A stretch of 64,000 nt of DNA from positions 15,617,001 through 15,681,000 of the forward strand of contig NC_084943.1 of the NCBI RefSeq assembly GCF_958298935.1, in the 5' to 3' direction. The position numbers were made by a program, and so were the translations under genes. Below are positions 23,774 to 36,226 of the stretch, in pieces. The notes beneath the pieces are model-generated. The model saw only the letters and a list, made by a program, of their open reading frames with translations. It had not been told where the DNA came from and did no database searches. Origin of the DNA: Phragmites australis (taxonomy: Eukaryota; Streptophyta; Magnoliopsida; Poales; Poaceae). The stretch's first letter is position 1. The number at the start of each line of letters is the position of its first letter.

Positions 23774-26700
23774 TGTAACACCCTGATTTTCAGAATTTAT
23801 AACTTTTTAAAATTTTCCAAGATTATTGAATAGTTTCAACAGTAGTATAGGTTTAAAACCTATTTTCTTAATCAATCAATTAATATAGGTTATTATTTTG
23901 TGTGCAATGCATGCTGAGTTTTGTTAGAAGCCAGGTAAATGCATTAGAGTTCTTTTTTTTTCTTTCTCTTGGGTATTTTGAGTGAAAAAGGTTTTGAAAA
24001 GGTTTTTACAAAACTCAGTAGTGAATAAGTTAAAGATCTTAATGGTTGGAACTCAAAATCTTTGAATTCATCATGTATTGAATCATTGATTATACCTGAT
24101 CCTTCTTCACGTCAATTCAAATCTTATCCAAATCCTTGTTTAAATTCAATCTCTCCTCTTTTTCAAATTCTACCCAAATCCAAATTCAAATTCCTTATCT
24201 ACTCCTATTCTTGTTCAACCTCACCTTTTTTGTTTCTCTTAAATTCACTCCAAGTTCAATTCAAATTCAAACCATATTTAAATTTCTCTGTAAAAGTTTC
24301 TTTTCTAAACCCTAGATATAACTAAAGTGTCTTTGGACTCAATCTTGCTCAAGTTCAAACCCTTAGCCAAGTCTTCTAGATGGCCTAACAAAGGATCCAC
24401 GAAATCTTGAAATTTTCGCGGAGTCCTGAACAGCCTCATTTTCTCATGAAGTTTCGGAGTTCAAAACGGCCTCAAATGTAAATCTTGACAATACCAAAGT
24501 TGTAGACCTTGTCAAGAGCTTCGATTTGAACCTATGGAAGTCACCTTTTGGATAATGGAGCTAGAAGTTATGGTCCCCGAAATCAGTGCTGCGCAGAGAA
24601 GTCCGAGTTCAAACAGTTTATCTTGTGGTGCATTTTTGGAAATCGAGATGACGTTTTCAGAAGTTTCAATGACTACCAAAGTTGTAAATCTTTTCGATTG
24701 CTACAATTTAGAATCAAAAAATGTCCAATTTGGTGTCCGGACGATAGAGATATCATCCTCGGAATAGAGAGCTACGAAAAAAGATATCGTAACCGACTCG
24801 AACTCAAATCTGATTCGTGTTTGGTTTGGACTCCACCTCAACCAGCCGGTCCTAGCCCTATAAATATGAGTTGCACGCCCTCTCCTACCCCTATTCCACG
24901 CCTCCAAGCCCTAGAAGTCGCTGCTGCCCTGTCCGTATGTCACCGGAGCGCCACCGTTCGCCGGAGCCGCCGCCGCCGCTGCCCGTGATGCGCTACGTCG
25001 TCTTCTCCGCGATTCCTCCTTCATCGACCATCAAAGCAAGGTGATGACCCCTTCTTATCCTCCCTTAATACTGTTTTAGCATCATACTAAGTCCCTAGCC
25101 AAGTCCTAGCCCCAGCCAAAGCCCAATCTAAGCCGCTACGGTCGTCGCCGTCGCGGACAGCCGCGTGACAGCCGCGCTGTAGCCGATTGGCATCGACGTT
25201 CCCGACCAACCAGAGGTCAAATCACCAAGACCTTTCACCGATGCATGTCCCATGATGTTTCCCATGCCCTCATCAACCAGGTCGGCCAGTAGATTAGCCA
25301 AACTATCGAAATCAAGGTCGACGTACCCACTGTCCGGTTTCTGGACGTGTTCTGCGTGCCCACCGGATTTGCATTCGCGTCCCCCATCAATCCGAAAGCC
25401 GTATGGATGCACCAACCATGTCACAGCGTGTCCCATGGAGTCTTCTACGTTAGCTTAGGAGCCCATCCCCATTTGTGCAGCGACACGACCAAGACGCCAT
25501 TGCCAACCACAGCATGCGCAGCCATTACCCGTTTCATCTATGCTGATTGTTCTTCCTCTCAGTGGATGATCTACAAAAACCCATGCCATAGCATTGATTT
25601 CCCGGGTTATATGAACATCCTTGTTCAAACGGTTCCTCAAAATTCATAACCAATCTCTGGGAACGCGAGCGTCTTCGTTCCTGCATTTGTTCGCGGTCAC
25701 CACCAAACCTAGAAGCAGTCATCACTGTTTTGCCGCTACCTCGGATGACCCCTTCCAAAACTAACCATACCACTGAGTTAGTCTTTCCGCGTTCTACGCC
25801 ATGCTCCTCTCGTTTCACTAAAACACTACTGAAGCCGATATTGATGTTTGTGGCCACATGCTCGATTGTCATCTTCGACGAAACCTGAACCACCACCGCT
25901 ACATAGAGTTACCAATAGTATCCTAAACCTAGAAGTACAACCTTCAGCCTTTTCGATCCATCATAGATGGTAGATACTATACCTTAGCATATGTCTTCTT
26001 TAATCCAAGATGGTATTTGCATAGCATGCCAAGTCAGCGCCACATCATTCTCCTTAGCCTAGTCAGTGAAGTCTAGTCTGCCCTACACTTTTGAATCTTG
26101 CACAATGATGTTGTCAAGCCTAAAACAGTGATTGTGCAATAAAGCCTTTTTCATAGGAAGATAGTTCCGGAAAATCAACATTTCCTTTTCAGCCTAATCC
26201 ATCTCCCGAAAGCTATTCTCTTTTCATCTTAACTCCGATTTAGGCGATTCTTGCATCTAAACATTTCTAAAATTATTCCTATCCAACTATAGTGTTTTTA
26301 AAGTATTTTGATGATGTTTGGTATGTTGTTCTTAGTGTTTTTCTTTGTGTTGTTTGTCGGTAGTTCTCGCGATTAGTCGATAACGTTCCGAAGCAGTTCG
26401 AGGGACTTCAAGACCAAGATTTCGACAATACTGAGCAGCAATGGGTAAAAGGCAAGTGTCCTTGATCATCTTAAACCTATATTTTTAAATGTTTTGTTTT
26501 ACAAAATTGCATACAATGTCTGCCAATATGATGGGTAGTCACCTATGATAGGGTTTTCCCTAGATTTTTCCTTATCATTCCTTGGAACCTAGATGGTTTA
26601 TGGTTAGGTATCTTTTATGGGTAGATTGCTTAGCCATGCTTTTGAGATGTTGAGAAGTGTCATAATCTTGACTAATGAACATATGAAACAATGGTCGTTA

Positions 26701-27961
26701 ATGTGTTAATGGTTTAACAACATGGAACCTTAGGTCTTGAGCAAAGTGGTTTTAATGGTTATCATGGTTATGATGTTGGTTTAGTGTTTGCTCAAGTAAC
26801 CTAAGTAAGGACCGGTTCGTGGAGCGACAACCTAAGAAATATCGTACCAACCACGAGACCTGGTATGGGACAGACCTAGCCTATTAATTAGTGGATTCCA
26901 ATTTTTGTGCGTGCCAAACGGAAGAGTGGATGTGTGGGGACAGCAAAGGCCATAACCATTTGGTTAGTGGTATGAGATGTGTAGTGGAAGGGAATGGTGA
27001 AAACTTTCTGGAGCTACAAGGCGCAAAAGAGGGCTTCTGGGTGGTGTGAATGCCACTTTGACGGCAGTGAAACCTAGCGGGCATGCACATACTGGATGAA
27101 ACTTTGTAACGGCTTTGAAGTGACTTTCCGGGTGACACACCACTGGCGTGTGTTAAATGTCTAGCTAACACGGCAACATGGAAATCACGACTCGTGGGGA
27201 AAGCTGGACAACCTCTGCAGAGTGTAAAATCTAATATATCAGCCGTGCTCACGGTTATGAGAGACTTGGATCCTCACATGATTAGATGGTTGTGGGTATG
27301 AGTTTGGTTGTTGTTATGGTTCTAGTACAGGGAGTACTAGATGGTTGTGGTTATGAGTTTGGTTGTGGTTATGGTTTTGGTACAGAGAGTACTAGATGGT
27401 TGTGGTTTTGGTTATAGTACATGAAGTGCTAGACGGTTATGGTATGCAAGGTGGGAAGCCTTGTATGCTGGATGTTGCACTGTCTGAGTTATATTGACTT
27501 AATAATTGCTTAATGCTTTTGAGTCCAAATATGTTTTCATTACTCGTATTTATGCAAATATACCATGTGTTAGCCTATTCTTGATATAAGCCTTCATATC
27601 AGTATTTTTCCCACACTTGCTGAGCGCATTATGTGCTCACACTTGCTATTTTCCCTATGCTATGTGACATGTATGCTGCTGCTCAGTGAGTGAAGATGTT
27701 GAAGACTATCAATATGAGGTTGTGACGTTCTAGGCGCGTGTCTCCCGGTCGATTGTCTGCGGTGTTGTTGGGCTCCAGTGCTTCTATTCCGCTATAGATA
27801 TCTTCATAGAAGACAATATATGTCAATTGCTGTAAGATTTTAATATTTATTTAATAGAAGTATTGCTTTTTTTACTTCACCTGTGACGTCCTTATGTGTG
27901 TTGAACATCCTGGGCACACAGAAGCCGCATCTGATTTTGGCCGTTAAAACCGGGTGTGACA
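23774..27961 (+). repeat. 3' LTR of the LARD-like element
   Basis: 4,188 bp partner of 17588-21736, with TATA box at 24859-24866. The LTRs differ at scattered sites and by a few small indels, so insertion is not very recent. The exact divergence needs an alignment. Confidence 0.9.
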
Positions 27962-28104
27962 CATCACAACCAACTAGAGTAGGTAGTAGTGTGTCATGAG
28001 TGATTATGCAAGTACTAGAGGATTGAATGGTTAGGTTCGTGTGGAATGCGTGGAGGAAAGAAAATGGGTTCGGTGAGGACTGTGCCATTTGATCTCCTTT
28101 AAAG

Positions 28105-28375
28105 TGTAAAACAGCCAGACTTTGTGGAAGCGTTCTCACCTCTCGTAGGAGGCCGCGTGCTTGCATTTATACAAGCCAAGAACTGCCCTTGGCATGGCTT
28201 ACATGAAAGGCATAATCCGAAATTGATGCATGGCCAATCATATTTATGGTACAACAAATATTGGTTACAAAGATTTCCTATAATAGCTACAGACAAGATC
28301 TAAACTAACAAGCCCAATCAATCTGGGGTACGCATGCAGAGTTATACGTGATTGATATCTTAACAAACTCTAACA
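28105..28375 (-). repeat. 3' LTR of the copia element
   Basis: 271 bp, direct repeat of 32484-32755. On the element's strand it starts TGTTAGAGTTTG and ends GTTTTACA. A purine stretch ATTGAGAGGCAA immediately precedes it on that strand and is a likely polypurine tract. Confidence 0.92.
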
Positions 28376-28419
28376 TTGCCTCTCAATCACAACTTACATA
28401 AGTTGAGATTGTACCGAAA

Positions 28420-31400
28420 TTATTCTAGCTTTCGAACTAGCAATGCCTTCGTCAATCCATCAACAAGTTGATCATTTGTAGACACAAGATTGATCTTGAG
28501 CATCTTCTGCGCAACACGTTCTCTAACAAAGTGATAATCCACCTCAATATGCTTTGTTCGTGCATGAACGATTGGGTTTACTAATAGATAGGTGGCTCCA
28601 ATATTATCACACAAGAGTTCAGCCTGAGACGAACTAGATATGCTCAATTCTCAAAGTAGAGCTTATACCCAAATAACTTCTGCAGTAGCATTTGCCATGG
28701 ACTTATACTCCGCCTCAATACTCGATCTGAAAACCGTGGCTTGCTTTCGAGCACTCCACAACACACGGTTTGATCCCAAGAACACAACGAACCCACTAGT
28801 GGAGCAATGATCATCGACCGATCTTGCCTAGTCTGTGTCAGAAAACACGCTTACACACATAGATGCTGATTTGCTAAACTTGATCCCAGTATCCACCGTA
28901 AATTGTAAATATCCTAGTACCCTCTTAACTGTAATCCAATGTACAGTTGTTAGAAAATGCAAGAACAGACATACCTTATTGACTGGAAAAGAAAGATCTA
29001 GCTATGTTAGTGTTAAGTACTGCAATGCCCCAACAACGCTTTTGTATTTTGTTGCATCCTCAGGTCCTAGCATCTCTCCTGCTTCAATTGATAACTTCTC
29101 AGAAACCGATAGTGGGGTACTGATCGATTTGCAATTCATCATGCCAGTCTCTTGATGACATCAGCTACATACATGCCCTTAGACAGAACTATTCCATCTC
29201 TTATCTTCTTGACCTCTATTCCAAGATAATAGTGTAATTCTCCTAGATCTTTGAGAGAAAATTCAGACTTTAAGTCTTCAAGCAGTAGAGGAACAGCTTC
29301 ATTGGATGAACTGACAACTATGATATCATCAACATAAATAAGCAGATAAATTATAACGCTGCCTTTTATGTAAAAGAATAGTGAAGTATCAGCCTTAGAG
29401 GATTGAAAACCAAGTTGTAGTAGCTTCTAACTCAAGCGAAAATACCATGCTCGTGGCACTTGTTTCAAACCATAAAGTGCCTTGTCCAGCTTACATACAT
29501 ACTCTGGTTTGAACTCATCTACATACCTAGGTGGTTGCTTCATATAGACATCTTCATCCAGAACACCATGAAGAAATGCCTTCTGCACATCTAACTAGCG
29601 AAAACACCATCCTTTTGATATGGCAACTAACATGATTATTTTGCTAGTTGCTGCTTTTACTACTAGGCTAAATGTATCTTCATAATCAATACCATACCTT
29701 TGCTTAAAACCTTTAGCCACTAAGCGGCTTTGTACCTATCTATTGTCCCATCAGCCTTTCTCTTAATTTTATAGACCCACTTATAGTCAATAAGATTTCT
29801 TCCAGCCTTTGGTGAAACCAAGTGCCATGTCTTATTTTTTTTATAAGAGCACCAAACTTGCTATCCATAACAGCCTTCCAATTATCATCACATAAAGCAT
29901 CTTGCAAATTTTTGGATTCACCAGTGATTGCTAAAGCACCATAACCATACCTTTCCGTGCTGTCAGTATAGGTATTAGGCTTCGTAATCCCCTTCTGCAA
30001 CCATGTCACTGGTCTCAGCACCAGGGATGGCGCTCGTGGTGTAGAAGATCCCTGGACACCGAATCCTGAGGCTAACTCTATTGTTTGATCTCCCGTAGTA
30101 GTGTTTGTAGACGCTCTAGGAGAGCCCTGAGGCATTGTCATGGTCTGGTCGACATGCCCCTCTCCGCCCAAACACCGTGCCAGGCAGAGGAGAAGTAGCA
30201 TCAATGGAACTCAACGACAAACCATCAGCGACATTCCTCGGACTGACATGCGGATCAACCTGGGGATTGGCACCAAACTGTATCCCGACAAAGGGCGTTA
30301 TTGCCTGCAAACCACCACCAAATTCTCCAGAAAATTCACCATTAAAAACATGGTTAGCAGGAGTGTTTGTCAATTGTTCATAAGAATGTTGCCCCCCGTG
30401 ACCAATATTGTTGCTATTCAAGAGAGAAGAAGGTAAAAGAAGAAGTTGGGAATGAAGTTGGGCGCCTACATTGGGATGGAGTTTGGAGAAGGAAAAAAAT
30501 GCTCATCAAAAGTTACATCTAAACACTTGAAACCTTTGTGCAAGTTGCTATAGCCAAGGAAGACGCATTGCTTAGAATGAAATTGGAGTTTTCGGTGTTA
30601 TAAGGACGGACAACCAAAGATGGTATTGATTATGAAGAACAAAATTGGAGTTTTTGGGTGTTATAAGGAAGATGCATTGCTTATAATCGGAGATTAGGCC
30701 AACATGGACAACCAAAGATGCGAATGTAGGAATAATCAGGTTGTTGTCCAAAAAGACGTTCTAAGGGCGTGGAGAAACTAATAACTCTACTAGGAGTTTT
30801 ATTGATGAGATATGTAGCTGAAAGAAAAGCTTCATCCTAGAATTTCAAGGGCATGGATGCATGCGCAAGAAGAGAGAGACTAATTTCAACAATGTGACAA
30901 TGCTTTTTTTCCGCTGCACCATTCTACTGGTGAGCGTGAGGGCAAGAGACATAATGTGTGATGCTGACCTTGGTAAAAAAGGAGTGTAGTCTCTCATGTT
31001 CTCCTCCCCAATCTAATTGGACGGCTAGGATTTTCGATTAAAGCGACATTCAACAAGATTTTGGAACTCAGTAATCACCAACAAAACTAACATAATATTT
31101 ATATGTACCCATGGAATCTGGAGTGGGACCCCATACATAAAAAAAATATAAGTTCTAAGGGTGCAGAGGACATGCTAACAGATTGTGAGTAGGGTAACTA
31201 ATGACTCTTGCCTTGTTGACACGCATCACACACTGACTCACTATTGGACTCATAAGAACAAGGAAAATTATTCTTACTAATGACTTGTTGAACGACTGCA
31301 AATGAGAGATGCTGCAAACTACTATGCCATACTATTGTAGAGGGCTTTTTTTTTTAACACCGAAAGCATGCTTTCAAAGGGAAAGGGTAGAGACCCCTTC

Positions 31401-31600
31401 TACATTTGCCTCGAAGAAGTGTTTGCTTCGTCACTTGATCCTTGACAAGAAAACAACTGGGATGAAACTCAAGAAAGACTTGATTATCAGTAGTAAAATG
31501 ATGAACTAAGATTAGGTTTTTATTTGTTTTAGGAACATGCAGTATATGTTCAGGTAAAGATCACGAGAAGGAGAAGGAACAACACTATGACCAACATGGC
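28420..31600 (-). pseudogene. copia integrase, RT and RNase H, broken
   Basis: Integrase remnants lie near 30.78-30.95 kb (AFLSATYLINKTPSRV), followed by the linker KGFKCLDVTFDEHFF. A Ser/Pro/Gly-rich linker spans 30421-30116. RT starts near 29.95 kb (ALCDDNWKAVMDSKF). [12 protein letters not shown] is near 29.48 kb, and the catalytic region lies near 29.3 kb. RNase H ends at 28647-28420 with LLCDNIGATYL, then HARTKHIEVDYHFVRERV and STNDQLVDGLTKAL. Frames change repeatedly. A partial duplication within about 30550-30720 is also present. Confidence 0.87.
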
Positions 31601-31634
31601 TAATATCCATACCTGTTCCACTGGCGGTGTGGAT

Positions 31635-32494
31635 TTACTCATTGCCTATATACTTCTCCTTGACCTGCATCTGGTTCAGGTTGCTTGTGATGTGATCGGT
31701 GGCTCCAGTGTCAGAATACCAATTGGTATCTACACCATAATAGGAGGAGGTGGCCGCTACTGCACTCTTCTCATTAGGGATGTAATCTTCATCAAAGCGA
31801 TGCCAACAATTTGATGTCGTGTGCCCTTCCTTGAAGCACACTTGACACTTGATGCGAGGGAAGTGCAAAGAAGTGTTGTTGACATTGGATCTGCTATGAC
31901 CTCGGCCTCGCGGCCCCTTCCTCTTCCACATTGACCGCCACCACCGCGGCCTTGACCACAGGATGTGGCGTTCACAGATGATTAGGAGCCGCCTTGGAAG
32001 AGATCGCGTCGTTGTTCCAAGCTTAGAAGCTGAACATACACTCATTGATCGAGATTGGCTTGGCTCTAGCGAGAACAACAGAAACTATAGGGTTGTACTC
32101 CATATCAAGCCCAGTTAAAATGTACTAGACTAGCTCTTCATCATCTAGGGGCATACTCTCGTGTGAGAGATGAGAGTAAATAACTCATGAGTCGTTGATC
32201 ATAAGTCACCCACTGGGCGTACTCTGGGTTTGGAACCTTGACGGTCTTGCTTTCCTTGTCCTTCTCATCAATCTCAATGGCCGGAGCTGGGACCAATCCA
32301 TAGAGATACCCTTCAAGTTGTGCGCCTCTCACAGTAGGGAGGATTTGCACCTTCCACAAAAGGTAATTGGTCTTAGTCAGCTTCTCTGTCATGGGGAGCA
32401 CCATGGGGCTCGACACAGAGAAGCCTGCTGACGATGAGCTCGCCATTAGATGTGTTTTTGGTGGAGGTCTAGCTCTGATATCATGTAAAAACAA
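31635..32494 (-). pseudogene. copia gag and protease region, broken
   Basis: The gag start at about 32446 contains KLTKTNYLLWK and RGAQLEGYLYG, typical of the copia gag (UBN2-type) region, with YLLSSLTRE later. After a frame break, 32078-31635 carries a CCHC zinc knuckle (CQVCFKEGHTTSNCWHRF) and the protease motif WYSDTGATDHIT with its catalytic Asp. This is the normal gag-to-PR order. Confidence 0.87.
32472..32483 (-). other. Primer-binding site of the copia element
   Basis: The minus strand reads TGATATCAGAGC directly next to the 5' LTR, one mismatch from the initiator-Met primer site. Confidence 0.8.
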
Positions 32495-32755
32495 CCAGAC
32501 TTTGTGGAAGCTTTCTCACCTCCCGTAGGAGGCCGCGTACATGTATTTATACAATCCAAGGACTGCCCTTGGTGTGGCTTACATGAGAAGGCATAATCCG
32601 AGATTGATGCATGGCCGATCATATTTATGGTACAGCAAAGATTAGTTACAAAGATTTTCTATAATAGCTATAGACAAGATCTAAACTAATTAGCCCAATC
32701 AATCTCGGTATGCATGCAGAGATATACATGATTGATATCTTATCAAACTCTAACA
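32484..32755 (-). repeat. 5' LTR of the copia element
   Basis: 272 bp, starting TGTTAGAGTTTG and ending TTTTTACA on the minus strand. It is visibly diverged from the 3' LTR at scattered positions. Confidence 0.92.
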
Positions 32756-32789
32756 TAAAGATCCGTTGTGGAAAACGATTTGTGGTTTT

Positions 32790-33960
32790 TTTTTACCTAA
32801 AGACTAAATTCCGAGCGTGCATGCTCTTGTCGTGCGGCATGCACGTTCGCATCAACTGTTCATTGAGCACCAGATGTTATTGGCTCAGTGTGCTGTTGCA
32901 TGTATGGAGAAGAGAAAGATGATAAAATTGGTGACGTCATTCACATGCAACTCCATTTCAAAACTTAAAAAAACCATATTTTCCAAACCGAGCATCTAAA
33001 TTAAAATCCGATTGCACCATTGTGTTTCATGTGATAAAAGCTTCAAAACTAGACCCCAATTGAGTATATTTCGATGACATTTTTTTCCAACATCAACTTC
33101 ATATAAAAAAGTGCTTCCGAGTGCATGATAATTTGCTTACAATTTTCAAAAACTTACTTATGTGATTGATGGTTGATAAAGTGATTTTTTTCCAACATCA
33201 ACTTCATATAAAAAGTGCTTCTGAGTGCATTATAATTTACTTACGATTTTTCAAAAAGTTGCTCATTACTTTATAAGAACTTGCTTATCCGACTGATGGT
33301 TGATGAAGTGAAGTACTGATGTGGGTGTTGTGAAAGAGTATGAATGAACATGTATTGAAATGGGGTAACTAACTGAGTTGCATAAGTGATTGTTTTTTAA
33401 TGTTCTAATATATATAATTTTAGGAAACCACTTAAGTATTTTAATTGGATTAGTCTAGCAGTTTTTCAATTTTGTTTGTTCAAAAATTTACACCAAAATA
33501 TAATCAAAATGGATCTCATTTTGTTGATAAAAATATAAGGACTATAACCATGCAAACGGATCAGAGATTAGATACACGGTTTAGAAAATATAAGCATTTG
33601 TATTTGATGAACTTCTGTTTTTCGTGTGTTTACACTTATCCTCTTCTTTATATGGAACACATGGGTATGATTTAATTTCACACGGTTCTATTTTTGCTTT
33701 TTGGATCATGTGATTTTGCTTATATATTTTGATAAATTTGCTTATATAGTAGGGGTAAAGGAAATAATAGATGAATTTTTATAAAGATTGTACTTGATTT
33801 TTGTCACACAATGATCGTGAGATAAAAAAATTAGTCTCTAAACACTAGATGTTAATTATTAAAAAATAGATATATGTGTTCAGATTAATTTTTGCTAAAT
33901 ACAGGCGTGCATGCTAAACAACTGTAGCATGCACGCCTGGAATTTAGCCATGTCCTTTTT
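32790..33960. mobile_element. Mutator-like or foldback element with hairpin termini
   Basis: The left end has CTAAATTCCGAGCGTGCATG followed by GCATGCACG. The right end, read on the minus strand, has CTAAATTCCAGGCGTGCATG followed by GCATGCACGCC. Each end is therefore a stem-loop, and the two ends are inverted copies. Two direct copies of ACATCAACTTCATATAAAA lie near 33.09 and 33.20 kb. The interior has no protein. The AACTCCATTTCAAAACTTAA-type interior resembles a common grass Mutator-like family as I recall it, which is a weak basis. No target duplication was resolved. Confidence 0.5.
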
Positions 33961-35685
33961 TTATTATCGTAGACTTATACCCAAATATAACTATGAACTT
34001 TTTGTTGCTAAGCGTATCTTTGCTTACATATCGAGTTCGAGTGACTGCGGCAGGTAGTACCATTGCTAGATTAGTTTATACATCATGAATGCCTCACAGT
34101 GAGCAACATGAGACTTGGAACCATGGTATATAGAAATGAAACTATTCCACGTTGTGCTTCGTGTGTATAATTTCCTTGGCGGTGTTTTCAAGAAGGCGTG
34201 CTATTCAGTTTAGAAGTAGGTAGAATGAATTGGTATCTCAAATTTTGTTGTGTCAAGGGGTGGGATTACAAACTGAACTCACGAATATATGAATCGGATC
34301 CTGAACTTCATGCAGTTCTGTACTGTTATGTGGTACATTAATTGGATTTAGCTCTTTAGAGGACTTGCTGGCAAAGAAGAAAAGAAACATTCCGGCCTGT
34401 TTGTTCATCCCGGCCTCTTAGTTACTGCTTCATTTGAGACGCCAACAAGATCTATCCAAAATCCATTCAGTCTAAATATGGTGCAATCAATATAAAGGTT
34501 GGCAAAAATTCCAATTTGTCACATCTCTCTATTGTCAACGAAGAATAGTTTGTCAGTGTTGTTCCGATTTTTACATAGGAAGGAAGTCAGCTTGATTCAA
34601 TAACATCGTTTTAGCAAGAACACTCCATAATTGTCTAAACTCACACCACATTTGCATGTTAAGGTTGCTACTCTAGGCTATCTACATTTACACTTCAATC
34701 TCACATCCATTATGCAATTACCTTATCTTCCAATTTGTCCTCTTTGTTAACTTTGTGATTGTCCATATGGTTTTCCTAAACAGTCATTTGCGCTATTTTT
34801 GTCATATCAAGTTAGGATGCCAATCCAAGAATTACAAAGCTTGGACATTTTTTTTGGTTCTATTCCGTTTTGGCTATACGATCTTTCATATGAGCCCAAA
34901 ATGCTCTTTTTGGGTGGAGCCAACGTACAGTTCGTAAAGTTATAAGCCTCATAGGTTGCCAACTCGCCACCCCCTGGTTTAAGTTCCAATTTGGAGGCAA
35001 GGTTTAATCTTATCAGGAAAGCCCAAATAAAAAAAGAATCTGAATGTTTGACATTGACCATATTTTAAGCCCATAAGCTTAAAAAAAAGCTGAACAGGTC
35101 ACCCATCTGACAAATCATAGTCTCAGTAACTATGCTGATCTGTATTTCATGTATCTGTATTTGCAATTGTTTGGTTACTCATGTTCTCTCAGAAATACCA
35201 ATTGAGAATTTAGAAGCCTTTATACAAAGGTAATCTTGCTTCCTTAAAAACTTAATATTCCATGGCTTATTCTTTTCTCTGGGTCTATGACGCAAATAAT
35301 AAAATCACCTTTGTCTTCATAAGATTCTGTCTTAAAATACATTTCTATCATTCAAGTGTTACTGATCCTGACCATTAATGCCTGCATCACTCATGGAATA
35401 CTAGTTGTGCTTATGGGGAAGATTTTGCCTGCACTTGTTTCTTGTCCTTCTGACTTGTGCTAATCTTGTGTCTCTGGTCACATTGTCTCCTTCATGCGCA
35501 TCATCTGAATGGTTCTACCCAGCTTTTGCATATAGAAATCAAGTTTCATACCATGAACAGCGCACATTTACTGATTGATATGATTGTGCAAATGGGAAGG
35601 AAACCATTGTTGTTGTGATGATCCTGTACCTATTAGTGTTACTGTTCTTCTAAAACATTATACCTGTTTTCGTTAGGTTGGAGAG
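33961..35685. other. Non-coding stretch upstream of the bL31-like sequence
   Basis: No recognisable protein. The last bases before 35677 form a good 3' splice site (pyrimidine-rich CCTGTTTTCGTTAG), so part of this stretch may be an intron of the bL31-like gene with a 5' exon further upstream. I could not locate that exon. Confidence 0.45.
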
Positions 35686-35890
35686 ATGAGGAAGGGATTA
35701 CATCCTCAGATCAGTGGTTTCATATGTCACACAAAGTGGAAGGTTGATGAACATCATGATGACCAAGATTGGCCATACTGGCAAGGTGTATCATATGAGA
35801 GCGAAGCGGCAAATGGCTCAAAGCCTTGGCCAGATTGCGAAGTTCAAGCGCCGATATGAGCTGGAAACCGAGGAGAACAGTGGAAAGTAG
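35686..35890 (+). pseudogene. bL31-type ribosomal protein (short plant form), broken
   Basis: The ATG at 35686 opens MRKGLHPQ, the start of the short plant bL31-like protein. From about 35750 another frame reads MMTKIGHTGKVYHMRAKRQM, then AQSLGQIAKFKRRYELETEE, to a TAG at 35888-35890. Between them the family's middle (a WISYVTQSGRL-type stretch) is recognisable only if two single bases are taken as missing, one before and one after a TGG near 35712. The length is 205 bp; with two bases more it would be 69 codons, the right size for the family. The protein belongs to the large subunit of an organellar ribosome. It is either a recent pseudogene or an assembly with two base errors. A splice-acceptor-like sequence just upstream argues against a processed copy. 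Confidence 0.75.
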
Positions 35891-36226
35891 GCAATTTTCT
35901 GGAAAGAGCTTGCTGTAGATGCTCATGCTCTGAAACCATCCGGTAAAATTGACAGACTGAAAGTTGTAGTGTTGGGATGTTGCTTCATGTAGGATGCTCC
36001 ATGCGTTCAACTCAATAATATGGATTCTTATGCTTAGTATTTTGTAAAAGGAATAGCATAGCACATATATTCTGTGAAACTGAATTTATGACATAGCAGA
36101 TACTTTGGGCTCCTTGTAGTGTGAAACTGTGAACATGTCATGGAAGGCATGTTAGGATATTTGTACTTGCAAAGTTGCCATATTGCCGATCAGGAGGTAT
36201 GTGCCAAGTGATAACCAGAAGATAAG
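35891..36226. other. Downstream of the bL31-like sequence, probable 3' UTR
   Basis: No ORF on the plus strand. The 115-codon minus-strand frame at 35720-36064 is the shadow of the bL31-like sequence. Confidence 0.4.

Larger units (their letters stand above)
17588..27961 (+). mobile_element. LARD-like non-autonomous LTR retrotransposon with 4.15-kb LTRs
   Basis: Two direct repeats of 4,149 and 4,188 bp flank a core of only 2,037 bp, giving 10,374 bp in all. Both LTRs start TGTAACACCCTG and end CCGGGTGTGACA. A TGGTATCAGAGCC primer-binding site follows the 5' LTR, and an AAGGGGGG tract precedes the 3' LTR. The flanks CATCC (17583-17587) and CATCA (27962-27966) match at 4 of 5 positions. The core has a short gag-like start and no pol domains, so the element must have depended on enzymes from a relative. 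The LTR ends, PBS and MVNT-type gag start resemble the Tekay/Del chromovirus group; this is inference. Confidence 0.88.
28105..32755 (-). mobile_element. Ty1/copia retrotransposon, complete ends, coding-dead
   Basis: The 4,651-bp element lies on the minus strand between LTRs at 28105-28375 and 32484-32755. A perfect 5-bp target duplication TAAAG lies at 28100-28104 and 32756-32760. The order gag, zinc knuckle, protease, integrase, reverse transcriptase, RNase H is the Ty1/copia order. Frameshifts and stops break every domain. Confidence 0.93.

Noticed and set aside
33900..33975. Helitron 3' end (hairpin near a terminus)
   Set aside because: A hairpin of the right kind is present, but the other end carries the inverted copy, and no CTRR terminus or 5' TC end was found at proper spacing.
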